Below, one piece after another: positions 1-7,073 of a DNA stretch of 64,000 bases. The stretch's first letter is position 1; the number at the start of each line of letters is the position of its first letter. Origin of the DNA: Clostridium tepidum (lineage in GTDB: Bacteria > Bacillota > Clostridia > Clostridiales > Clostridiaceae); assembly GCF_002008345.1 (NCBI RefSeq), contig NZ_MRAE01000011.1:1-64000 (forward strand), written 5' to 3'. The notes beneath the pieces are model-generated. The model was given only the letters and a program-made list of their open reading frames with translations, made no database searches and was not told where the DNA came from. The translations under genes were made by a program, and so were the position numbers.

Positions 1-470
1 TACTCTCCTGTATCTTCACTATAAACTGGATAACCATCTTCTGGACTTATCAATTTACTTTTTATTGTTTTATCATCTACATATACATATTCATATATAT
101 CACCATATTTTGAAACACTATCTAATATATTAAAATCTGTCCTACTATATCTACCTTTTCTATATACTTTATTATATTGTTCTACCATATCCTCTGAACC
201 TTTTAAGGAAATTGGTTTACCTAGCAAATACGTACTATGAAAATTTAATATAGTTTTAGCTTCCTGTAAAACTAATTTAGTAGTTATAAACTCTTTACCT
301 TTCCATTTTGCATCTTCACGATTTAATATTTTATGTTGTCCATCAAGATAACTTTTATTATTAATTACACTTGATATTCTATGTAAATGCTCACCTTGCT
401 TACATTCTTCTTCAAACCAATATGTATTATTATCATATCTATCATTTATATAACTTTCTATTGTTTGCAT
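1..470 (-). CDS. Phage portal protein (N-terminal part, cut by window edge)
   Basis: The reading frame is open from an ATG at 468-470 to the left window edge, about 156 residues. Residues 75-150 (LNFHSTYLLGKPISLKG, then NILDSVSKYGDIYEYVYVDD) resemble the N-terminal region of SPP1 gp6-type portal proteins, which form the dodecameric ring through which DNA is packaged. It lies 63 bases downstream of the terminase large subunit, the normal terL-portal order. The purine-rich AGGAAAGGAATG upstream serves as ribosome binding site. The rest of the protein is outside the window, so domain completeness cannot be judged. Confidence 0.75.
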   Translation of the reverse strand, partial: MQTIESYINDRYDNNTYWFEEECKQGEHLHRISSVINNKSYLDGQHKILNREDAKWKGKEFITTKLVLQEAKTILNFHSTYLLGKPISLKGSEDMVEQYNKVYRKGRYSRTDFNILDSVSKYGDIYEYVYVDDKTIKSKLISPEDGYPVYSEDTGE

Positions 471-504
471 ATTATCATTCCTTTCCTTTCTCATATTTGA
501 GAAA

Positions 505-520
505 TCCCCCAGTTGGGGGA
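505..520. other. GC hairpin between terL and portal
   Basis: TCCCCC-AGTT-GGGGGA is a perfect 6-bp stem, nearly all G-C, in an otherwise very AT-rich gap between terL and portal. No T-tract follows on either strand, so it is not a standard terminator. It may be a processing, translational or packaging-related site; the role is unknown. Confidence 0.4.
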
Positions 521-533
521 AATCCCAAAGCGT

Positions 534-2102
534 TTACACATACCAAAATCCATATTTCATGGATACAATTGCAAGTGCCATAGCCATTACACTATCATCA
601 TGTCCTGCTCCCGATGCACCCATTCTGCCATTTTCATTTATTTCAAATATCTTCATTTCCTGTAGCAACCTTCTACTATTTATTTTTAATTGTCCTTTTT
701 CAAATAGTTCTACAAAATCATTTATTATTATTGATTTAGTTTTACTATTAGTGTCAAATCCCACATTCCAAACTAACTTATTAAATTGGTCATAACTCTT
801 ATATTTAACCATATTCATATATTTAAGGTCATATCTCAAACGCTCTATTACACTATGTCCACCAGATGCTTTTTCAACACATAAAAGACCATAATTATAA
901 TAATGTCCTATTTCATTAATAATCTCGCTCATTTGGTATGGTTTAATCTTATTTGAATAAAATTCTGCTACCTGCTCCCCATCTGAATCTAATATTTCTA
1001 TTACGGAATAATCTTGTCCCACTCCTTCGCTGAGGTCGCAACCTATATAATATCTTTTCCCTGCTTTGGGAATTTGATAAATAAAAAAAGACCTACCATA
1101 ATGATTTTTTAACAAACTTGGTAAATCTATAATATTTTCTTTTTTTATGTATTTAGTTTTATTATTTATTATTGCTTTCTCAACATCATTTAATTTTTTA
1201 TTATCAAATACAGATGCTCCTGTTGTTAAGAAACTTTCCAACATTGTAGAAGGATATTCCTGTTTAAATTTTTCTTTACCTATAATACCTATTTGTGTCC
1301 TTCTCCAAACCAATTGCTCCAAACTAGCACCTAGTTTTTTTAATTCTAATTCTTCATTATCTAAATCTTTTTCAGATAACATTTTATTATTATTTTTTGC
1401 CTTATACTTTTCTACCGCTTCTATGTATTTATTTTTAAATAAACTACCCCCATTTATCCAGTTGAAAAAGAATAATTTAAAATCATTTTCTCCGTTTTCT
1501 GCCTGTGTAGCCAATTCAGAATAATAATTCAAACCATTTGAAGTTGATTCAATTATTAATTTTCCTGTTGGTGATAATGCTTGTAATATACTTGTTATTT
1601 GTTTTTGTTGATTTTTCATAAAAGCAAATTCTGAAAGATGTATTAACTGTAATGTTGCACCTCTTCCTAAATCCTTATTTCCCGCCGTTACACAAGTAAT
1701 CCTCGAACCATTTTTAAACTTTAATTCTTGTCTATTGTTAGCCATTTCAATAGGTTTTAACCAATCGGGCAATAAATTATACATCTGTTTTAGTTTATTA
1801 AAAATATCATTACAGGATTTTTGGTCATAACTTACCAATAGACAATTTGAGTTAGGATATACAATACATTCTCTTAAAGATAAAGCAATTGTAATACTTG
1901 AAATTCCTAACTGTCTTGATTTACTTATTATATTTAATTTTTCCATATTATTTACTAAATATTTTTGTTCTTGAGTTAATTTAAAATTTACTGTATTACT
2001 ATCTTTATCAACTATTTTAAAAAACGCTTCTATAAACTCAACTTCGTGTCCATCTTCAAATAGCCATTTTAATTTTCTAGCATTTTCTTTACTTATAGCC
2101 AT
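534..2102 (-). CDS. Phage terminase large subunit
   Basis: This is the packaging motor ATPase and headful nuclease, 522 residues, a usual full length. The ATPase half carries a Walker-A-like SKSRQLGISS near residue 60 and a Walker-B-like LIHLSEF near residue 155. The RNase H-like nuclease half carries acidic residues in GCDLSEG (about 355), VEKASGG (about 410) and HDDSVMA (about 505), so both activities look intact. Its start codon overlaps the stop of the small subunit at 2102, showing translational coupling. The C terminus is followed by a GC hairpin and then portal. Confidence 0.88.
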   Translation of the reverse strand: MAISKENARKLKWLFEDGHEVEFIEAFFKIVDKDSNTVNFKLTQEQKYLVNNMEKLNIISKSRQLGISSITIALSLRECIVYPNSNCLLVSYDQKSCNDIFNKLKQMYNLLPDWLKPIEMANNRQELKFKNGSRITCVTAGNKDLGRGATLQLIHLSEFAFMKNQQKQITSILQALSPTGKLIIESTSNGLNYYSELATQAENGENDFKLFFFNWINGGSLFKNKYIEAVEKYKAKNNNKMLSEKDLDNEELELKKLGASLEQLVWRRTQIGIIGKEKFKQEYPSTMLESFLTTGASVFDNKKLNDVEKAIINNKTKYIKKENIIDLPSLLKNHYGRSFFIYQIPKAGKRYYIGCDLSEGVGQDYSVIEILDSDGEQVAEFYSNKIKPYQMSEIINEIGHYYNYGLLCVEKASGGHSVIERLRYDLKYMNMVKYKSYDQFNKLVWNVGFDTNSKTKSIIINDFVELFEKGQLKINSRRLLQEMKIFEINENGRMGASGAGHDDSVMAMALAIVSMKYGFWYV

Positions 2103-2494
2103 TATTTATCACCACTCAATGCAGGAATATTAATATCAGTTAAATAATCATCTATTTCATCGCTACTATCTTCAAAGAAATCACTTTTAAAGAATTTTTC
2201 ACACCATTCGGCACTTTTTACATCACCTTTTAACGCCTTTTCTAGCATACTATCATATATTTCTAACATTTTAATACTTCTTTGTTGTTTAAGATATTCT
2301 TTTATAGCATTTTGTATTTCTTCTTCTATTAGCCATTCACTCATAGCATACTCATATTCACAATTACAACTTTTTCTTACTTCTTTATCAAAACTTTCTT
2401 TAGATTTATCACTATCCACGTACCATTTTACAAAATACGCCTTCTTATTAGCATTTACTTTTATTAATTTCTTTATATTTGTTACTGCTCCCAT
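2102..2494 (-). CDS. Probable phage terminase small subunit
   Basis: This 130-residue protein (from MGAVTNIKKL) lies directly before and overlaps terL, the usual place for the DNA-recognition subunit of terminase. The sequence is mostly helical and acidic at the C terminus (DSSDEIDDYL); I recognise no named domain, so the call rests mainly on position and size. The frame is open up to 2614, but I chose the ATG at 2494 because AAAGGAG sits 8 bases upstream of it, whereas the ATG at 2614 has no ribosome binding site and an 11-bp hairpin lies between the two. Confidence 0.6.
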   Translation of the reverse strand: MGAVTNIKKLIKVNANKKAYFVKWYVDSDKSKESFDKEVRKSCNCEYEYAMSEWLIEEEIQNAIKEYLKQQRSIKMLEIYDSMLEKALKGDVKSAEWCEKFFKSDFFEDSSDEIDDYLTDINIPALSGDK

Positions 2495-2516
2495 ACGTCC
2501 TGCTCCTTTCTGTTCT

Positions 2517-2540
2517 CGAAGTGCAAAAGTTTGCACCTCG
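2517..2540 (-). promoter_or_regulatory. Strong hairpin in the leader of the terminase small subunit gene
   Basis: CGAGGTGCAAA pairs with TTTGCACTTCG (11 bp including G-U pairs, 2-base loop) just before the ribosome binding site of terS. It has no T-tract. It could be a translational control element, an RNA processing site, or a DNA packaging (pac/cos-type) recognition site, which often lies in or near terS. Confidence 0.45.
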
Positions 2541-2654
2541 GAGTTTTGAATTAAGGTTTGCAAAATTTTGTAACCCTCGTCCAATGTTGTACTAGCCGTT
2601 GACCCACTCTTCATAAAGAAGAATAATTACTTTTAGTTTTTAAAAACTATATCT

Positions 2655-2774
2655 CTATTTATTTAATATTTCATCACATTTTTTATTTAATTCTTTATTC
2701 TGCATAGCAATTACTATTAATGCACCTGCTAAAACACTAATATCCATACACATTATTAAATTTAATATATTCAT
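2655..2774 (-). CDS. Small single-pass membrane protein of the phage element
   Basis: A 39-residue ORF starting at an ATG with AAAGGAGAG 8 bases upstream. Residues 2-25 form one hydrophobic segment (NILNLIMCMDISVLAGALIV), followed by a lysine-rich tail. Terminators lie upstream (2833-2859 and 2948-2973), so it probably opens the terminase transcript. I do not recognise the family; small membrane proteins here could be phage accessory proteins. The good ribosome binding site is the main support. Confidence 0.5.
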   Translation of the reverse strand: MNILNLIMCMDISVLAGALIVIAMQNKELNKKCDEILNK

Positions 2775-2832
2775 ACTTAGCACTCTCCTTTAATTAATAT
2801 AGTGGTTCGGAAATAATTTCCTAAGCAATAAA

Positions 2833-2859
2833 AAACACCACGCTTATAACGTAGTGTTT
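2833..2859 (-). terminator. Rho-independent terminator
   Basis: On the minus strand AAACACTACG pairs with CGTGGTGTTT and is followed by TTTATT. It separates the upstream small genes from the terminase transcript. Confidence 0.65.
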
Positions 2860-2947
2860 AATTAAAACTATTATTTTATTTATACTCAATTCTTTTGCAA
2901 TATCTGATTGTGAAAAGACATTTTGTCGTTTCACTTTAGATAAAATA

Positions 2948-2973
2948 AAAGAGTACCTTTTTAGATACTCTTT
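2948..2973 (-). terminator. Rho-independent terminator
   Basis: On the minus strand AAAGAGTATC pairs with GGTACTCTTT around an AAAAA loop and is followed by TATTTTA, immediately after the stop codon of the gene at 2976-3362. Confidence 0.7.
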
Positions 2974-2975
2974 AC

Positions 2976-3362
2976 TTATCTTTTTATTTCCGGAAAAATA
3001 TTTTTATATTTTGGCATATCACCATATAATTTTATAAATAATTGTTTATAATTATAATCATTTTCTTCTTCTGCTAAATCTTTAAGTATTATTTCTATAG
3101 CTTGTGTATTTAATTTAAATTTATTATTTATGTTTGCCATTTCATCTTCAAAGCTATATCTACTATACTTTCCTTCTTCCCAATGGTCAGCATATTTTAA
3201 AATTAAATTAACTATCTTACTATGTTGTTCTTTTGTAATATCCATTTCCAGCATAATATTAAAAAAACTTTTGCAACAAACATTATCTTGTAAAATTTGT
3301 ATTTTCCATTCTAACAAATTAATCTTATCTTCTAAATATTTAATTTTTTCTTCATTGCTCAT
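2976..3362 (-). CDS. Hypothetical phage protein with N-terminal coiled coil
   Basis: 128 residues from MSNEEKIKYL. This ATG was chosen because GGAGGGG lies 6 bases upstream; the frame is open 5 codons further but that would start inside the ribosome binding site. Residues 3-27 (EKIKYLEDKINLLEWKIQIL) have clear heptad character. The rest is charged and helical with no recognised domain. It lies in the small-gene run between the XRE regulator and the terminase genes and is followed directly by a terminator. Confidence 0.65.
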   Translation of the reverse strand: MSNEEKIKYLEDKINLLEWKIQILQDNVCCKSFFNIMLEMDITKEQHSKIVNLILKYADHWEEGKYSRYSFEDEMANINNKFKLNTQAIEIILKDLAEEENDYNYKQLFIKLYGDMPKYKNIFPEIKR

Positions 3363-3424
3363 AAATAACCCCTCCAAATTATAAATTATTACTTTTAATC
3401 CAAATATTCAATATTATATTGAAA

Positions 3425-3583
3425 TTATCCTTTTATTTTTTCTAAATATTTCTCTAAGTAATAATTGCATTGTTGTTCTAAATCCTTATTATAAAATTTA
3501 TAGCTATTTATAATCTTTTTTAGTTCTTCTATGTCTTTTGCTTTTTCTTCTTTATAATCTTGTAAATTTATAATCTTATCCAT
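3425..3583 (-). CDS. Small helical hypothetical phage protein
   Basis: 52 residues from MDKIINLQDY; the ATG lies 2 bases past the stop of the gene at 3586-3948, with the GGGGGAAGC ribosome binding site inside the end of that gene, so the two are translationally coupled. Longer in-frame starts are less likely because they lie upstream of that site. The product is almost entirely amphipathic helix and lysine/glutamate-rich. No family is recognised. Confidence 0.6.
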   Translation of the reverse strand: MDKIINLQDYKEEKAKDIEELKKIINSYKFYNKDLEQQCNYYLEKYLEKIKG

Positions 3584-3585
3584 TA

Positions 3586-3948
3586 TTATATTGCTTCCCC
3601 CATATCTTCTTCTCTCCATAAAACCTCATCATCGCATTCCAATATAATTATCCTGTCTACGTATTCTAAGTGCAATTCTCCACAATTTTCCTTGTGCCAA
3701 CCAACTAAACCTATTTTATTTAATGTTAGTGTATAGTTTTCTATAGGTATGCACTCTATTCCTATGTCATTTAGGTTCTCATCTCCATAAAAAGCTTGTC
3801 CAGTTAAATAAATGTTGTTCTCTGTTTCTTCTACATTAAAATTTTGTAATTGTATAAATACTTCTGTATCCACATTATATATTGTTATTCCTTCCTCAGT
3901 TTGTCCTAGTTCTTTTAATTTGTCTAATAATCCTTTTAAATTTTTCAT
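3586..3948 (-). CDS. Hypothetical phage protein
   Basis: 120 residues, starting with GGGGGAATAAAAAT before the ATG. It has an N-terminal helix (KGLLDKLKELG) and then a beta-rich, acidic body (TLTLNKIGLVGWH, RIIILECDDEVLW). I do not recognise the family. It is the first gene of the leftward transcript that diverges from the XRE regulator at 4177, and its promoter region carries the repeated operator-like sequences at 4034-4135. Confidence 0.65.
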   Translation of the reverse strand: MKNLKGLLDKLKELGQTEEGITIYNVDTEVFIQLQNFNVEETENNIYLTGQAFYGDENLNDIGIECIPIENYTLTLNKIGLVGWHKENCGELHLEYVDRIIILECDDEVLWREEDMGEAI

Positions 3949-4033
3949 ATTTTTATTCCCCCTTATTAATATTATATTTATAATTATACTCTTATTTTTT
4001 AATTTGTAAATAACTATTTTCGTTCATTTATTA

Positions 4034-4135
4034 TCAAATTATTTTATATTAGATAAAATTATATATCATTTTTGTCAAATTATTTTATATTAGAACTATA
4101 TACGTTATATTATTTGCAAATTATTTTACGTATGA
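4034..4135. promoter_or_regulatory. Three operator-like repeats spaced exactly 41 bp
   Basis: TCAAATTATTTTATATTAGA at 4034, GTCAAATTATTTTATATTAG at 4075 and TGCAAATTATTTTACGTATG at 4116 share CAAATTATTTTA and start 41 bp apart, about four helical turns. On the minus strand the first two contain -35-like TTGATA and TTGACA elements for the leftward genes; on the plus strand the third spans the promoter of the XRE gene. A fourth match lies at 10168-10184. Binding by the phage's own XRE protein is an inference. Confidence 0.6.
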
Positions 4136-4141
4136 TATAAT
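4114..4141 (+). promoter_or_regulatory. Promoter of the XRE regulator gene
   Basis: TTGCAA (4114-4119), 16-bp spacer, TATAAT (4136-4141). The third operator repeat overlaps the -35 box and spacer, which suggests autorepression. Confidence 0.6.
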
Positions 4142-4176
4142 AAATAACAAATTGAACCAATAGGAGGTAAAATACT

Positions 4177-4380
4177 ATGATTAAAACTAAACTTCATATA
4201 AGATTAGCGGAACATAGATTAACTAAAGCAGAATTTTCCAGAATAACAGGAATAAGAAGGTCAACTGTTGGTGCTTATTGCAATGATACCTTTAAACATA
4301 TAAGTAAAGAACATTTAGATATAATGTGTAAAACTTTAAATTGTGATATTACTGATATAATAGAATATGTACAAGATTAA
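4177..4380 (+). CDS. XRE-family helix-turn-helix regulator
   Basis: 67 residues, a Cro/CI-like DNA-binding domain: LTKAEFSRITGIRRSTVGAYCND (residues 15-37) is the helix-turn-helix, and the C-terminal CDITDIIEYVQD is typical of the short YozG/Cro type. It is the only annotated plus-strand protein gene inside the phage element. AGGAGG lies 9 bases before the ATG and the promoter overlaps a repeated operator, so it is probably the autoregulated switch between leftward and rightward transcription. Without a second repressor in view, whether it acts as Cro or CI is open. Confidence 0.8.
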   Translation: MIKTKLHIRLAEHRLTKAEFSRITGIRRSTVGAYCNDTFKHISKEHLDIMCKTLNCDITDIIEYVQD

Positions 4381-4411
4381 ACTAATACAAAATAATTTAA
4401 TAATTTTAAAA

Positions 4412-4446
4412 AAACTAGAATACATTATTTAGGCATATTCTAGTTT
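4412..4446 (+). terminator. Terminator of the XRE gene
   Basis: AAACTAGAATA pairs with TATTCTAGTTT and is followed by ATATTTTTATT on the plus strand. Confidence 0.65.
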
Positions 4447-4876
4447 ATATTTTTATTACCAATTTTATAAAAATTATAAGCTTTATTTATACTCAATTGT
4501 TCATCATCAAGTTGTTGAATTAAATCATTATTTCCATTTTCATTTTCAGATTATCTATTGTAGATTTTAAATCCCCTACTTCAACTAAAGTTTGTAATTC
4601 TGGTATTAATTCATTTAATTTTTTATAATTAATTAATTGAGATTGATCTATCCCTAATTGTTCTGATAATTGTTTCTGAGTTATTTTGTCATTAGAATTA
4701 TTCAAATCACCAATATGTTGATTAATTCCCTTTTTGTTAGAACTACCTTGTCTAATTCCATAAATTCTTTCTAATTCCTTAATACATTTAGCCATTTTCA
4801 TAGGATTTACATTACCTACACCTCTCTGCATTATGTTTGTACATATTAAATCAAGTAAATATTTACATTTAAGCAC
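4440..4876 (-). pseudogene. ParB-like protein fragment, frameshifted
   Basis: The 118-residue frame 4520-4876 contains NIMQRGVGNVNPMKMAKCIK and ITQKQLSEQLGIDQSQLINY, which match the central recognition and helix-turn-helix part of phage and plasmid ParB/Spo0J-like proteins. The N-terminal ParB nuclease-like domain is absent. After KMKME the ParB-like sequence continues in another frame (NNDLIQQLDDEQLSINKAYN, to a stop at 4440), so a frameshift has also cut the C terminus. It is probably a decayed partition or ParB-type gene of the element. Programmed frameshifting is possible but I see no slippery site. Confidence 0.6.
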
Positions 4877-5103
4877 TTATATGTTATTATAATCTTGAAT
4901 AAAGATGTTAATGTTAGTATAGTAATTATCAAATTGATTACTGCCGTGTAATATTGGATTATTACTATAAAATGATTAAGAGTGATTAAAATGTTTACTG
5001 TTAACAACCATTTGTTTACTCTATTAACTTTATTCTTTTTATTAGATTTCTTTTTTATAATCTAGTTGTTAGATTTTAAACTTTAACAACTAGATTATTT
5101 TAA
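4877..5103. other. Non-coding gap with a hairpin
   Basis: No start-bearing gene is supported here. A minus-strand frame (about 4846-5054) encodes a lysine-rich head and two hydrophobic segments but has no ATG, GTG or ribosome binding site, so I do not call it. A perfect 15-bp inverted repeat lies at 5057-5098. Confidence 0.4.
5057..5098. terminator. 15-bp inverted repeat, likely bidirectional terminator
   Basis: ATAATCTAGTTGTTA pairs perfectly with TAACAACTAGATTAT. It follows the small ORF ending at 5104 on the minus strand and has TTTT runs on the plus side. Confidence 0.5.
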
Positions 5104-5244
5104 TTATTTTCTACATTCTTCAATAACCCCATCGCATTTCAAACTCATTATTTTATATCTATCCTCTATTATTTTATTTTTTAATTCCATTTCCTTTTTA
5201 TATTCCTTCATTATTTTATCTAATTCATTTTTTATATTATTTAT
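5104..5244 (-). pseudogene. 46-residue coiled-coil ORF whose start codon reads ATA
   Basis: A perfect GAGGAGG lies 7 bases upstream of an ATA codon at 5242-5244, followed by a 46-codon frame encoding NNIKNELDKIMKEYKKEMEL and ending ECRK. The spacing suggests the ATA was an ATG that mutated. If ATA is used, initiation would be weak; otherwise the next in-frame ATG makes about 36 residues without a ribosome binding site. The protein is a charged helix of no recognised family, just downstream of the replication protein gene. Confidence 0.45.
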
Positions 5245-5361
5245 ATTAATTCCTCCTCAATGCCTATATCACAACATATGATATAACATATAATCCCTAT
5301 AATCATGTTTAATACGCTTGTAATGTACTAATAAAGCCATTCCGTCTCCATTATATATTAC

Positions 5362-6555
5362 TTATTTTTCTAATATATGCTTCTTAATACAATTCTTAAA
5401 ATAATCATGTTTGTCCTCTGTATAATTTATCATCACCCATTTATAATAATCATAATTTACTGCTAAATCATCATTCTCATTAAGTAGACCTAAACTCTTT
5501 TCAAGTTTTAACGCTTTGTCAAATTTCTTATCACTTCCATAAAAATCGAATATTTCTGAAAGTATCATTCCTTTATTTTCTTCTCTATTTAAAAATGTAA
5601 TTCTTCTTTGTATCTTTTCATCTATGTTTACAGATTTTTTATATTCATTTTTCTTTTGTATTTGTTCTTCTGTTGCTTTACCCTCTTTTTCTAAGTATTC
5701 AATCCTAGAAATAAACCCATTAATTTCTCTATTATTATTTTTATATTGTCTAGTATTTAAGAAAAACCTTTCATCTTTAAATTGTTTTTTATAAAATTTA
5801 ATACCTTCTTTAAGATTATTTTTCCATTCATCTTGATTTTTAGTCCATAAAGTATAAATATTTGGACTTTCTCTTACTACTTTATTTTTATCAGTCAAAT
5901 AATAAAATAATCCTGCATTGTCAATTCTAATAAGATTTAATTCTACTAATATATTATTGTACTTTGAAATAACTTCATCAGTTAATTTTAAATCAAAATT
6001 TATAATTTTATATGAAGGAAAACAAACTTCTGGATTACCACCATTTACATTAATATCATCACTTTTAGCACGTTTGAACATTCTTGATTTAAGATAACAA
6101 TAATAATAAAGCATTTTTAAATTATCAATTTTTTCTTTATTATAATTTAAAATCTTATCCTTTTCATAATCAAACAACTGTATAAAATTAATATCCTTAT
6201 CGTTATCATCTTTTTTAAAAATATCAATTTTACATTTTATAAATTCTTTTGCCTTAATTTTATTTAAATCTATATCAGTAACAATAATATTTTGTTTTTG
6301 TAAAGTAACTAATATATTTTTAAACTTATCATTAATTTTATTTTTATGTGCATCTGGTTTAAAACCATATCCAATAATCATATCTTCTAAAGTAAACATA
6401 GTTATACCTTTTCTATTTGTATTTGTGTAAAGATAATCTAATACAAGTAAAACCTTATAATCATAATTGCATTGCTCCAAAATAGATTTATCTATAATAT
6501 CATTGTCATATGTATAAAATAATTGATTTGGTAGTTTACTAAAATAATTTTCCAT
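5362..6555 (-). CDS. Replication-initiator-like protein
   Basis: 397 residues with GTAGGAGG 9 bases before the ATG. Residues 1-110 resemble a winged-helix DNA-binding region (KVLLVLDYLYTNTNRKGITM, then TLEDMIIGYGF), followed by a second similar segment near 140-235 (LKMLYYYCYLKSRMF, YLTDKNKVVRE) and a long basic helical region. This two-winged-helix plan and size fit plasmid or phage initiator proteins of Firmicutes, but I cannot name the family. It sits mid-element with its own promoter flanked by two 18-bp direct repeats. Confidence in an initiator role is moderate; a regulator is the alternative. Confidence 0.45.
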   Translation of the reverse strand: MENYFSKLPNQLFYTYDNDIIDKSILEQCNYDYKVLLVLDYLYTNTNRKGITMFTLEDMIIGYGFKPDAHKNKINDKFKNILVTLQKQNIIVTDIDLNKIKAKEFIKCKIDIFKKDDNDKDINFIQLFDYEKDKILNYNKEKIDNLKMLYYYCYLKSRMFKRAKSDDINVNGGNPEVCFPSYKIINFDLKLTDEVISKYNNILVELNLIRIDNAGLFYYLTDKNKVVRESPNIYTLWTKNQDEWKNNLKEGIKFYKKQFKDERFFLNTRQYKNNNREINGFISRIEYLEKEGKATEEQIQKKNEYKKSVNIDEKIQRRITFLNREENKGMILSEIFDFYGSDKKFDKALKLEKSLGLLNENDDLAVNYDYYKWVMINYTEDKHDYFKNCIKKHILEK

Positions 6556-6759
6556 GATAAAAAACCTCCTACATGATAATTTTTATTGTATAATGTAAAT
6601 ATGTAATAAAGAAAAAGAAGGAAAAATATAAAATACAAAGATTGTTAAGTATACTTGAAAAAATGATTTTCGATAGAAAATTGTTTTGACAAGTATGAGT
6701 ATATTATTCTCTCTTATTCTTATATTATTCTCTATTATTACACCTCAGTACGGTACACT

Positions 6760-6823
6760 TTTTTATGTACCACAAAACAAGGTCTTGCTTATATTATAGC
6801 ACATATTTTTATGTACCACAAAA
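6760..6823 (-). promoter_or_regulatory. Promoter flanked by two 18-bp direct repeats
   Basis: On the minus strand TTGTGG (6816-6821), 17-bp spacer, TATAAT (6793-6798) forms a good promoter for the replication-like gene. TTTTTATGTACCACAAAA occurs at 6760-6777 and again at 6806-6823; one copy covers the -35 box and the other lies just past the start point, the arrangement expected of an autoregulated operator. They could also be iterons. Confidence 0.6.
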
Positions 6824-6830
6824 TTTTTGC

Positions 6831-6998
6831 TTATTTTTTATGAAATTCCGTATAAAATGTAATTGCTTTTCTAAGTTCTTCTGTGTCTTTAAATAAATAT
6901 ATATAATCTTGTTTTCCTGTTTTATCTTTTTGTGATTTGTAATCTAATCCTAAACTGTATAAATAATTTTTTAATCTTTTATTTTTAATAACGTACAT
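6831..6998 (-). CDS. Small DUF5659-like phage protein
   Basis: 55 residues from MYVIKNKRLK; the ATG at 6998 lies 7 bases after GGGGA, while the upstream GTG of the open frame lies before that site. KNKRLKNYLYSLGLDYKSQ followed by DYIYLFKDTEELRKAITFYT matches what I remember of the short DUF5659 phage proteins; their function is not known. It sits between the DHH-like gene and the replication-like gene. Confidence 0.55.
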   Translation of the reverse strand: MYVIKNKRLKNYLYSLGLDYKSQKDKTGKQDYIYLFKDTEELRKAITFYTEFHKK

Positions 6999-7044
6999 GA
7001 TACATTCCCCTTTCACATTTGAGTTTTACGTTTTGCAAAACACA

Positions 7045-7072
7045 AAAACAGGAGAAGTTTAATCCCCTGTTT
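7045..7072 (-). terminator. Rho-independent terminator
   Basis: On the minus strand AAACAGGGGA pairs with TCTCCTGTTT and is followed by TTGTGTTTT, directly after the stop codon at 7074. Confidence 0.65.
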
Positions 7073-7073
7073 T

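Noticed and set aside
2821-2934. 37-codon GTG-started minus-strand frame with an HTH-like FSQSDIAKELSINK segment
   Set aside because: No ribosome binding site, its second half runs through the terminator at 2833-2859, and the tail is not protein-like. It may be a fragment of a regulator but is not supported as a gene.
4846-5054. Two-span membrane ORF overlapping the ParB fragment
   Set aside because: No acceptable start codon or ribosome binding site; AT-rich non-coding DNA easily gives hydrophobic frames.
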